Part shown: positions 1 to 5,314 of the stretch, piece after piece
Layout of the letters: each line of letters starts with the position of its first letter
How positions within the stretch are numbered: the stretch's first letter is position 1
Assembly (NCBI GenBank): GCA_002405445.1
Contig: DHLV01000182.1
Span: 1,592 to 9,373, forward strand
Length of the DNA: 7,782 bases
Direction: 5' to 3'
DNA from: Flammeovirgaceae bacterium UBA4659
GTDB lineage: Bacteria; Bacteroidota; Bacteroidia; Cytophagales; Cyclobacteriaceae
The notes under the pieces: model-generated
Seen by the model: only the letters and a program-made list of their open reading frames with translations
What the model was told of the DNA's origin: nothing
Databases searched by the model: none
Program-made: the position numbers and the translations under genes

Positions 1-3
1 AAA

Positions 4-30
4 TGGTTGTATTTTGCAACCAAATTGGTT
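4..30. promoter_or_regulatory. Probable autoregulatory operator/promoter of the toxin-antitoxin operon
   Basis: Three copies of one half-site alternate in orientation. TGGTTG (4-9) pairs with CAACCA (17-22), and AACCAA (18-23) pairs with TTGGTT (25-30) around a single central A. Both pairings are perfect. A TATTTTG string at 10-16 lies between the first two arms and is one base short of the Bacteroidota -7 consensus TAnnTTTG. If it is used, transcription would start near 22-24, just ahead of the ATG at 34. Ribbon-helix-helix antitoxins typically bind such repeated half-sites over their own promoter and repress it together with the toxin. The repeat is seen; the operator role is inferred. The left edge is cut by the window, so further half-sites or a -33 element may lie outside. 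Confidence 0.55.
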
Positions 31-33
31 CTT

Positions 34-273
34 ATGCCATCCATCACCATTAAAAACTTGCCTGAAAGCGAATACAAAAAATTGAAAATGAGGGCTAAAG
101 CGAACCATCGAAGCATCAATGGCGAGATTTTGCACTTAATAAAAAGCAAGCTCGTTGAAGAACAATTTTCAGTCAAAGATTTCCTGGAAAACGCAAAAAG
201 AATACGCGGGCAGATTAACACGGTTTTTTCCGAGGAAGAGATTACAACCATGAAAAAAGAGGGAAGGGAATGA
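34..273 (+). CDS. FitA/VapB-like ribbon-helix-helix antitoxin
   Basis: A 79-residue protein likely to neutralise the PIN toxin encoded immediately downstream and to repress the operon by binding DNA. The N-terminal 40 residues fit the Arc/FitA ribbon-helix-helix pattern: a short beta strand (SITIKNLP), helix 1 (about 10-22, ending KMRAKANHRS) and helix 2 after the conserved small-polar turn (INGEILHLIKSKL). The remaining 35 residues are charged, as expected of a toxin-wrapping tail. The frame is open upstream to an ATG at 7, but that start lies inside the inverted repeats. MPSITIKNLP is the canonical beginning of this family, so the ATG at 34 is chosen. No Shine-Dalgarno is visible there, and a very short leader is likely. 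Its TGA overlaps the toxin ATG as ATGA. The family call is firm; exact subfamily and partner specificity are inferred. Confidence 0.85.
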   Translation: MPSITIKNLPESEYKKLKMRAKANHRSINGEILHLIKSKLVEEQFSVKDFLENAKRIRGQINTVFSEEEITTMKKEGRE

Positions 274-683
274 TAGTGGCCGATGTAAACACCCTTGCCT
301 ATTTCTGGTTTGAATCACCACAAACAGAAGCGGTGAAGGATTTACTGCTGATCGACCGCGAATGGGCAGCCCCACTCTTGTGGCGGAGCGAGTTCCGCAG
401 TGTTCTTGCCGGGCAAATGCGCTTGAAAAATCTGTCGCTAACAGACGCAGTCGAAATTTGGGGCGATGCTGAATCACTCCTTGCACCCTATGAACAAATC
501 GTGCCGTCCACCCAAGTTTTGAGTTTGGTAAGCGAAAGCAACTGTTCGGCCTACGATTGCGAATATGTTGCGTTGGCTAGTCTCTTAGGTGTAAAATTAG
601 TAACCCACAACAAGTTGGTCTTAAAAGAGTTTCCGCAGTTGGCATGTACTGCCGAACAATATCTAAAGTTGCTGAGAAAATGA
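270..683 (+). CDS. PIN-domain ribonuclease toxin, VapC/FitB type
   Basis: A 137-residue single-domain protein of usual VapC length. PIN toxins are Mg-dependent endoribonucleases that cleave tRNA, rRNA or mRNA when released from their antitoxin. Visible active-site positions are D5 (IVADVNT), E41 (WRSEFRS) and D96 with E98 (AYDCEYVALA). The fourth acidic position, usually TxD near the last strand, reads T112-H113-N114, so Asn replaces Asp. That position tolerates substitution in the family, but activity may be reduced. Translation starts in an ATGA overlap with the antitoxin. A purine-rich GAGGG at 259-263 sits six bases before the start, one of the few Shine-Dalgarno-like sites in the window. 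The gene in turn overlaps the next start by ATGA. Assignment to the VapBC/FitAB group is secure; the RNA target cannot be read from sequence. Confidence 0.88.
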   Translation: MIVADVNTLAYFWFESPQTEAVKDLLLIDREWAAPLLWRSEFRSVLAGQMRLKNLSLTDAVEIWGDAESLLAPYEQIVPSTQVLSLVSESNCSAYDCEYVALASLLGVKLVTHNKLVLKEFPQLACTAEQYLKLLRK

Positions 684-2362
684 GATACCTGCTTTTTTCG
701 ATAACGTTTTTGTCTCTCGGGAGCGTTTTTTCCCAAAGTACCAACGCACCCCTGAACGAAGATTATTATCATTGGCTAACCCGTTACGAAATAAAAGCCG
801 GGAGGCTGGCACCCGAATGGTTTACTAGCGTTCGGCCTATGAAGCGCAATGCCCTTGTCGCGTTTGTAGATTCCCTGCAAACGAAAGATAATGTATTTAC
901 ATCGCGGGCAGACCAATTCAATTACGAGTACTTCCGAAATGACAATTGGGAATGGAGCCGCGCAGAAAGTAGTACGAGCAAAAAACCTTTTCGCAAATTA
1001 TACCAAAAGAAATCTGACTTCGCCCATGTCGATCAGCCTGACTTTGATTTGCACGTAAGCCCGGTGCTGTATGTGGGGATGGCTAAAGACTCTCGCCTTG
1101 GCGATTGGGCAACCATTAACACACGCGGGGTAGAAATCAGAGGCATGATTGACAAGAAAATCGGCTTTTACACTTTCCTCACCGACAATCAAATGGTACT
1201 GCCGAGCTGGGTGCAAGACCAGATGACTTTGTATCCGGTGGTGCCACATGAAGGCTTCTGGAAAAACTTTAAAAACAACGGTGTAGATTTTTTTCAGGCA
1301 CGTGCACACATCGACTTCAACCTGACCAAACACATTTACATGCAATTGGGGCACGATCGCACTTTTATTGGCAACGGCTATCGCTCATTGATTTTTTCCG
1401 ATTATTCACCACCCAACTTTTTCCTGCGCGCCAATGCCAAAGTTTGGAAATTGAATTACTTGTTTCAGCTTAATCGCCTCACAGGTAATGAGCGCGGAAC
1501 AATTGGTGGTGGATCTTCAGCAGGAAGACGTTACCCGGAAAAATACATGGCCTTTCATCATGCGAGCGTCAATATTGGCAAAAAATTTAATCTGGGTTTT
1601 TTTGAGTCGATTGTTTTCTCGCCTTCAGATTCTCTGAGCGGTGGCACTTTTGATGTGGGATATCTGAACCCCGTAATTTTTTATCGGGCCATTGAGCAGC
1701 AGTTTGGCAGCTCAGACAATGCTTTGCTAGGGCTCGATTTTAAATGGAACGCAGTAAAGGCAATTCAACTCTACTGCCAGTTTGTGTTGGATGAATTTGT
1801 TGCGCGTGAGTTTTTGGGCAGGCGTGGGTGGTGGGGAAACAAATACGCCTGGCAACTGGGGGCCAAGTGGATTGATGCAGCCGGCATTGCCAACCTAGAC
1901 CTGCAACTGGAAGCCAACCACGTGCGGCCCTACACCTATTCGCACGAGACACTGAGTAATTATAGCAATTACAGTCAGGCGTTGGCACATCCCTTGGGTG
2001 CAAATTTTATGGAATGGGTGGGCATACTGCGGTACCAACCTTTGCCGAAACTCAACCTAACAGCAAAAGCATTTTATGCGCGTATCGGCCGCGATAGCAC
2101 GAGTCAAAATTTTGGCGCTGATTTCTTAAAGAATTACCGGGTGCGCCAAGCGGATTATGGCAATTACATTGGTCAAGGCTTCAACAACAATGTGCTGTTT
2201 GCCGATTTTACCGCCTCTTACATGTTCAAGCACAACTTGTTTATCGATCTGAAATATGTGATCCGCAACAGCAAGAGCGATTTAGCACTTTACAATAACA
2301 ACACTTCGTTTGCGTCAATAGCCTTGCGGTGGAATATTGCGCAGCGGACGTATGAGTTTTAA
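680..2362 (+). CDS. Wzi/RemB-like outer-membrane beta-barrel protein
   Basis: A 560-residue exported protein. The signal peptide is clear: MRY, a hydrophobic stretch at 4-17, and likely cleavage after S18 giving an N-terminal Gln. The mature protein is rich in alternating aromatic/polar strands and ends in Phe, as outer-membrane barrels recognised by the BAM machinery do. Blocks such as DYYHWLTRYEIKAG near the N-terminus, GHDRTFIGNGYRSL, WWGNKYAWQLGAKW and AHPLGANFMEW resemble the Bacteroidota proteins annotated as capsule assembly Wzi family or gliding protein RemB. E. coli Wzi anchors capsule to the outer surface; whether this homologue binds a polysaccharide is unknown. The frame is open to an ATG at 644, but the signal peptide begins at 680, so 680 is chosen. 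Its ATG overlaps the toxin stop (ATGA). Nine bases separate it from the ABC exporter, suggesting one transcript. Confidence 0.78.
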   Translation: MRYLLFSITFLSLGSVFSQSTNAPLNEDYYHWLTRYEIKAGRLAPEWFTSVRPMKRNALVAFVDSLQTKDNVFTSRADQFNYEYFRNDNWEWSRAESSTSKKPFRKLYQKKSDFAHVDQPDFDLHVSPVLYVGMAKDSRLGDWATINTRGVEIRGMIDKKIGFYTFLTDNQMVLPSWVQDQMTLYPVVPHEGFWKNFKNNGVDFFQARAHIDFNLTKHIYMQLGHDRTFIGNGYRSLIFSDYSPPNFFLRANAKVWKLNYLFQLNRLTGNERGTIGGGSSAGRRYPEKYMAFHHASVNIGKKFNLGFFESIVFSPSDSLSGGTFDVGYLNPVIFYRAIEQQFGSSDNALLGLDFKWNAVKAIQLYCQFVLDEFVAREFLGRRGWWGNKYAWQLGAKWIDAAGIANLDLQLEANHVRPYTYSHETLSNYSNYSQALAHPLGANFMEWVGILRYQPLPKLNLTAKAFYARIGRDSTSQNFGADFLKNYRVRQADYGNYIGQGFNNNVLFADFTASYMFKHNLFIDLKYVIRNSKSDLALYNNNTSFASIALRWNIAQRTYEF

Positions 2363-2371
2363 TTAAAAAGA

Positions 2372-4204
2372 ATGAAGGTTTTTTTCCGAGTCCTATCATA
2401 TGCTAATCGCTTGCCAAGGCGACTGACTTTCTTTTTCTGTTACTCCATTTTGGGGATCATTTTCGGTGCTTTTAACATTTTGTTGGTGATGCCCATGTTG
2501 GATGTGCTTTTTAAACAGACCGGCAAGTTAATGGCCGTGCCACCCGTACCTGAATTTTCATTTTCCGTATCGTACGTAACTGAACTGTTCAACCACTATT
2601 TCATAGCTGTTGTAATCAACTACGGAGCACTGGACGCACTGTTGTTTGTTTGCGCGCTGATCACCGCTTGCGTCATCTTGGCTAATTTGTTCCGATACCT
2701 AGAACGAGTGATGGCAACAAAAATAAGAGTCGACCTCGTGAAAAACATTCGACTCGACATTTTTAATAAAGTGACGCAATTTCACATTGGCTACTTCAAC
2801 AATGAGCGCAAAGGTGATCTGATTTCACGTTTCACCAATGATGTAAACGAAGTAGAAAGCGCGGTGATGAATAGCTTGAAAGCAGTGCTAAAAGAGCCCA
2901 TCACCATTGCCATTTATTTCTTCGTACTTTTTAAGATCTCGCCCCAACTTACCCTTTTTACGCTGCTGGTATTGCCGTTAACCGGAGGTGTCTTAGCCGA
3001 AATTATCAAACGGTTGAAGCGACAGGCTACTGCTAGTCAGGAATCGCTTGGCAGAATTTTGAACATACTGGATGAAACTTTTGGCGGGATGAGAGTGATT
3101 AAGGCATTCAATGCCCGCAAGTTTGTGATAGAGCGGATTGACGAAGAGAGTTCATTCTTCCGTAAAACCAGCAAATCCATGGCCTACAAAAATGAATTGG
3201 CCGCTCCTGTTTCAGAGATATTGGGAGTATTAATCATATCGGGAATTATATTTTTTGGCGGCAACATGGTGTTGACAAAGAACAATTCACTAGAACCCGC
3301 TCAGTTCATGACCTTTTTGGCAATCTTCGCCATGATTATCCAGCCTGCAAAAAATTTTTCGAATGGGATCACCTCCCTTCAACGGGGCACCGCCTCAGCA
3401 AAACGCATATTCGACATCATCGACACCGAACCTTTGATTCGAAATAAGCCCAGCGCCAAATCGTTGTCGTTCTTCTCGGATACCATCGAATTCAAAAATG
3501 TTTCTTTTTCATACGGCCCAGATAAAACCGTGTTGAAAAACATTAACCTCACCATTGCCAAGGGCAAAACCATTGCCCTTGTGGGCCCGTCAGGTGGTGG
3601 CAAGTCTACTCTGGCCGATTTAGTGCCTCGCTTCTACGACCCAACCGAAGGAAAGGTTTGCATCGATGGCGTGCCGCTTACCGATTATGATTTAGAATCT
3701 TTGCGCAAACATTTGGGCATTGTAACGCAAGAATCCATTTTGTTTAACGACACTATCTTCAATAACATCGCCTTTGGTAAACCAAACGTGGGCGAAGCAG
3801 AAGTGATTCACGCAGCCAAAATTGCCAACGCGCATGACTTCATCATGCAAACCGAGCACGGCTACCAAACCAAAATCGGAGAACGCGGATCAAAACTTTC
3901 GGGCGGCCAACGCCAGCGGCTGAGTATTGCCCGTGCAGTGCTGAAGAATCCCCCGATTTTGATTTTGGATGAGGCTACTTCCGCACTCGACTCTGAATCC
4001 GAACGCTTGGTGCAAGAGGCGCTCTTCAACCTGATGAAGAACCGCACGTCTATTGTGATCGCGCACCGCCTGAGCACCATCCAACATGCCGATGAGATTC
4101 TGGTCGTTCACGATGGCATCATTGCCGAGCGCGGAACACACGAAGATTTGCAGCAACGGAACGGCATTTACAAGAAGCTATCAGACATACAGAAGACGGC
4201 TTGA
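2372..4204 (+). CDS. MsbA-type ABC exporter (fused membrane and ATPase domains)
   Basis: A 610-residue half-transporter expected to work as a homodimer in the inner membrane, flipping lipid A-core, another glycolipid or a hydrophobic compound. The type 1 exporter membrane domain occupies about 1-345, with six predicted helices near 20-42, 78-108, 172-190, 191-212, 278-298 and 310-326. The nucleotide-binding domain has every motif intact: A-loop Tyr381, Walker A G405-T413 (GPSGGGKST), Q-loop Gln453, signature LSGGQ 509-513, Walker B ILILDE with Asp533 and Glu534, and H-loop His565. The first periplasmic loop (about 45-75) is long and proline-rich. The start is preceded by A-rich sequence (TTAAAAAG) rather than a true Shine-Dalgarno. 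Sequence alone does not separate MsbA from other lipid or drug exporters. The Wzi-like gene upstream and gmhA downstream favour an envelope-glycolipid substrate, so no symbol is assigned. Confidence 0.88.
   Translation: MKVFFRVLSYANRLPRRLTFFFCYSILGIIFGAFNILLVMPMLDVLFKQTGKLMAVPPVPEFSFSVSYVTELFNHYFIAVVINYGALDALLFVCALITACVILANLFRYLERVMATKIRVDLVKNIRLDIFNKVTQFHIGYFNNERKGDLISRFTNDVNEVESAVMNSLKAVLKEPITIAIYFFVLFKISPQLTLFTLLVLPLTGGVLAEIIKRLKRQATASQESLGRILNILDETFGGMRVIKAFNARKFVIERIDEESSFFRKTSKSMAYKNELAAPVSEILGVLIISGIIFFGGNMVLTKNNSLEPAQFMTFLAIFAMIIQPAKNFSNGITSLQRGTASAKRIFDIIDTEPLIRNKPSAKSLSFFSDTIEFKNVSFSYGPDKTVLKNINLTIAKGKTIALVGPSGGGKSTLADLVPRFYDPTEGKVCIDGVPLTDYDLESLRKHLGIVTQESILFNDTIFNNIAFGKPNVGEAEVIHAAKIANAHDFIMQTEHGYQTKIGERGSKLSGGQRQRLSIARAVLKNPPILILDEATSALDSESERLVQEALFNLMKNRTSIVIAHRLSTIQHADEILVVHDGIIAERGTHEDLQQRNGIYKKLSDIQKTA
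3559..3581 (+). repeat. Perfect 9-bp hairpin inside the ABC exporter gene
   Basis: CAAGGGCAA (3559-3567) is the exact reverse complement of TTGCCCTTG (3573-3581), with a 5-base loop AACCA. It lies about 20 bases before the Walker A codons and encodes the strand leading into the P-loop (residues AKGKTIALVG). It has no U-tract, so it is not a terminator. It may be chance, helped by a repeated ACCATTGCC string at 3551 and 3569, or a translational pause site at the domain boundary. Confidence 0.6.
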
Positions 4205-4226
4205 AGAGTGCGCCAACCGCCTACTT

Positions 4227-4249
4227 TTTACGCGGAGACGTAAGTTTTT
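4227..4249 (+). terminator. Weak possible intrinsic terminator after the ABC exporter
   Basis: TTACG (4228-4232) pairs with CGTAA (4239-4243) around a 6-base loop, with a possible T-G pair at 4227/4244, followed directly by five T (4245-4249). The stem is short and only partly GC, so termination would be incomplete at best. Its position, 23 bases after the exporter stop and ahead of a promoter, fits an operon boundary. Confidence 0.35.
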
Positions 4250-4264
4250 GACGAGTATTGTACG

Positions 4265-4292
4265 TTTGTTTGACTTGAAAGCGATAGTTTTG
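4265..4292 (+). promoter_or_regulatory. Bacteroidota sigma-A type promoter for the small membrane protein and gmhA
   Basis: TAGTTTTG (4285-4292) is an exact match to the -7 element TAnnTTTG described for Bacteroides and Flavobacterium. TTTG occurs at 4265-4268, 16 bases upstream, and again at 4269-4272. The first is close to the expected -33 spacing. Transcription would begin around 4299, giving a leader of about 10 bases before the ATG at 4310. The motif match is seen; promoter activity is inferred. Confidence 0.6.
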
Positions 4293-4309
4293 CAACTTAA
4301 TGTTATGAC

Positions 4310-4603
4310 ATGAACCAACGTAGATTGATTTTCTTATCGGTATTTGGCGCCTATCATTTGTTATCCGTCATTTTTACGTTGTACATCGATCTGGACATCA
4401 GCATCTTGTTCGATTTGGTGGGCAAAATCTCGTGGTTTAAATATGGCACTTTGTTTGGTCTGATACTCTTCATTACCGAATTGGTTTGGACTTGGCGCGA
4501 CAACAAGGCTTTTGAAAAAGAGAAGGAATCCATGCGCCACGAAAACAACGTGCTGAAAGCAAAAGTATACGACCTGACCGATGGTGGTAAGAAACCCGCC
4601 TGA
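4310..4603 (+). CDS. Small two-helix membrane protein with C-terminal coiled coil, unrecognised
   Basis: A 97-residue protein with no family I can name. It has two hydrophobic helices (about 6-26 and 43-62) joined by a loop with three Asp ([10 protein letters not shown]). A charged, heptad-like helix follows (about 64-88, [20 protein letters not shown] onward) and then a short basic tail. With Arg4-Arg5 before helix 1 and a positively charged tail, the positive-inside rule places both ends in the cytoplasm, forming a hairpin with a cytoplasmic coiled coil. Such a shape would suit a scaffold or partner subunit, but nothing in the sequence shows a catalytic role. It starts behind a good TAnnTTTG promoter and ends 20 bases before gmhA, so the two are probably cotranscribed. 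Codon use resembles the neighbours, and the TM-hairpin organisation supports a real gene rather than a chance reading frame. Confidence 0.75.
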   Translation: MNQRRLIFLSVFGAYHLLSVIFTLYIDLDISILFDLVGKISWFKYGTLFGLILFITELVWTWRDNKAFEKEKESMRHENNVLKAKVYDLTDGGKKPA

Positions 4604-4623
4604 TTTTCTACAACCCAACACCT

Positions 4624-5202
4624 ATGGATTTCAAGCCGATCATTGCAGCAGAATTACAGCAGGCTGCTGATGTGTTGAAACAGTTTATTGGCAACGAAAC
4701 GAACCTGGAAAAAATTGAAGCCGCTGCCAGGTTGATGGCCGCATCCCTCAACAAAGGGGGTAAGATCATCTCCTGTGGCAATGGTGGTTCGCACTGCGAT
4801 GCCATGCACTTTGCTGAAGAGTTAACTGGCAAGTACCGCGAGCCGCGGAAAGCAATACCTGCAATCTGTATATCCGACCCATCGCACATGTCGTGCGTCA
4901 GTAATGATTACGGGTACGAATTCGTGTTTTCGCGCTACCTCGAAGCCTTGGGCAACAGGGGCGATGTTTTGGTAGGCATTACCACCAGTGGAAATTCTGG
5001 CAACATTTTGCGGGCTGCGGAAACAGCTAAGTTAAAAGGGATGAAGGTGATCGCCTTAACCGGAAAAGATGGTGGCAAGTTGGCACCGTTGGCCGACATT
5101 GAATTGCGTGTGCCGTACTTTGGGTATGCCGATCGCATCCAGGAAGTACATATCAAAATCATTCATATTTTGATGTTGCTGCTTGAGAAGCAGGTGGCCT
5201 AG
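4624..5202 (+). CDS. gmhA: Phosphoheptose isomerase (sedoheptulose-7-phosphate isomerase)
   Basis: A 192-residue SIS-domain enzyme converting D-sedoheptulose 7-phosphate to D-glycero-manno-heptose 7-phosphate in the cytoplasm. This is the first step toward ADP-heptose for LPS core or GDP-heptose for capsules and glycoproteins. Length equals the E. coli enzyme as I remember it, and long blocks are shared: [20 protein letters not shown] (50-69), TTSGNSGN (120-127), LTGKDGGK (145-152) and FGYADRIQE (166-174). Residues matching the E. coli zinc/catalytic set (His61, Glu65, Gln172, His180) are all present, one position later: His62, Glu66, Gln173 and His181. The phosphate-binding Ser/Thr loop is intact. 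No Shine-Dalgarno is visible before the ATG. The preceding small membrane gene ends 20 bases upstream. No other heptose gene (hldE, gmhB, hddA/C) is in the window, so the final nucleotide-heptose cannot be told. Confidence 0.95.
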   Translation: MDFKPIIAAELQQAADVLKQFIGNETNLEKIEAAARLMAASLNKGGKIISCGNGGSHCDAMHFAEELTGKYREPRKAIPAICISDPSHMSCVSNDYGYEFVFSRYLEALGNRGDVLVGITTSGNSGNILRAAETAKLKGMKVIALTGKDGGKLAPLADIELRVPYFGYADRIQEVHIKIIHILMLLLEKQVA

Positions 5203-5233
5203 AATGTGTTCCCAAATATTCGCGATTTTATAA

Positions 5234-5253
5234 ACAGTAAGCATTTTTACTGT
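5234..5253. repeat. 7-bp inverted repeat after gmhA
   Basis: ACAGTAA (5234-5240) and TTACTGT (5247-5253) are perfect reverse complements around a 6-base loop. The stem is AT-rich and no T-run follows on the + strand, so it is a poor terminator. It could weakly stabilise the gmhA mRNA end or be a protein-binding dyad upstream of comM. Confidence 0.5.
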
Positions 5254-5261
5254 CACAGCAT

Positions 5262-5282
5262 ACTGCCAACTGCCTACTACTT
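5262..5282. repeat. Short heptamer repeat ACTGCC(A/T)
   Basis: Two tandem heptamers, ACTGCCA (5262-5268) and ACTGCCT (5269-5275), are followed by a degenerate third, ACTACTT (5276-5282). The repeat occupies the place where the -33 element of the comM promoter would be expected. The array is very short, so chance is possible, but the 7-base period is exact over two units. Confidence 0.45.
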
Positions 5283-5287
5283 TTACA

Positions 5288-5295
5288 TATCTTTG
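5288..5295 (+). promoter_or_regulatory. Bacteroidota -7 promoter element ahead of comM
   Basis: TATCTTTG exactly matches TAnnTTTG and lies 19 bases before the comM ATG, placing the likely transcription start near 5302 with a leader of about 13 bases. No good TTTG -33 element is seen at the usual spacing, since the heptamer repeat lies there. This suggests a weak or activator-dependent promoter. Confidence 0.5.
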
Positions 5296-5314
5296 TTTGA
5301 AGTAATTCAATCAC

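Noticed and set aside
7..33. Upstream ATG extending the antitoxin by nine residues
   Set aside because: It lies within the inverted repeats and probably upstream of the transcription start. The family begins at the MPSITIKNLP of the ATG at 34.
644..679. Upstream ATG extending the outer-membrane protein by twelve residues into the toxin gene
   Set aside because: The extension would place charged residues before a complete signal peptide that starts at 680.
998..1354. 118-residue - strand frame inside the outer-membrane protein gene
   Set aside because: Antisense shadow; rich in His, Val and Cys without pattern, and the sense strand encodes clear family blocks.
4086..4313. 75-residue + strand reading frame across the exporter 3' end
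   Set aside because: Mostly overlaps the ATPase domain in another frame, has no domain-like pattern and crosses the promoter; judged a chance frame.
4608..4889. 93-residue - strand frame opposite gmhA
   Set aside because: Antisense shadow of a well-conserved gene; no start signal or recognisable domain.
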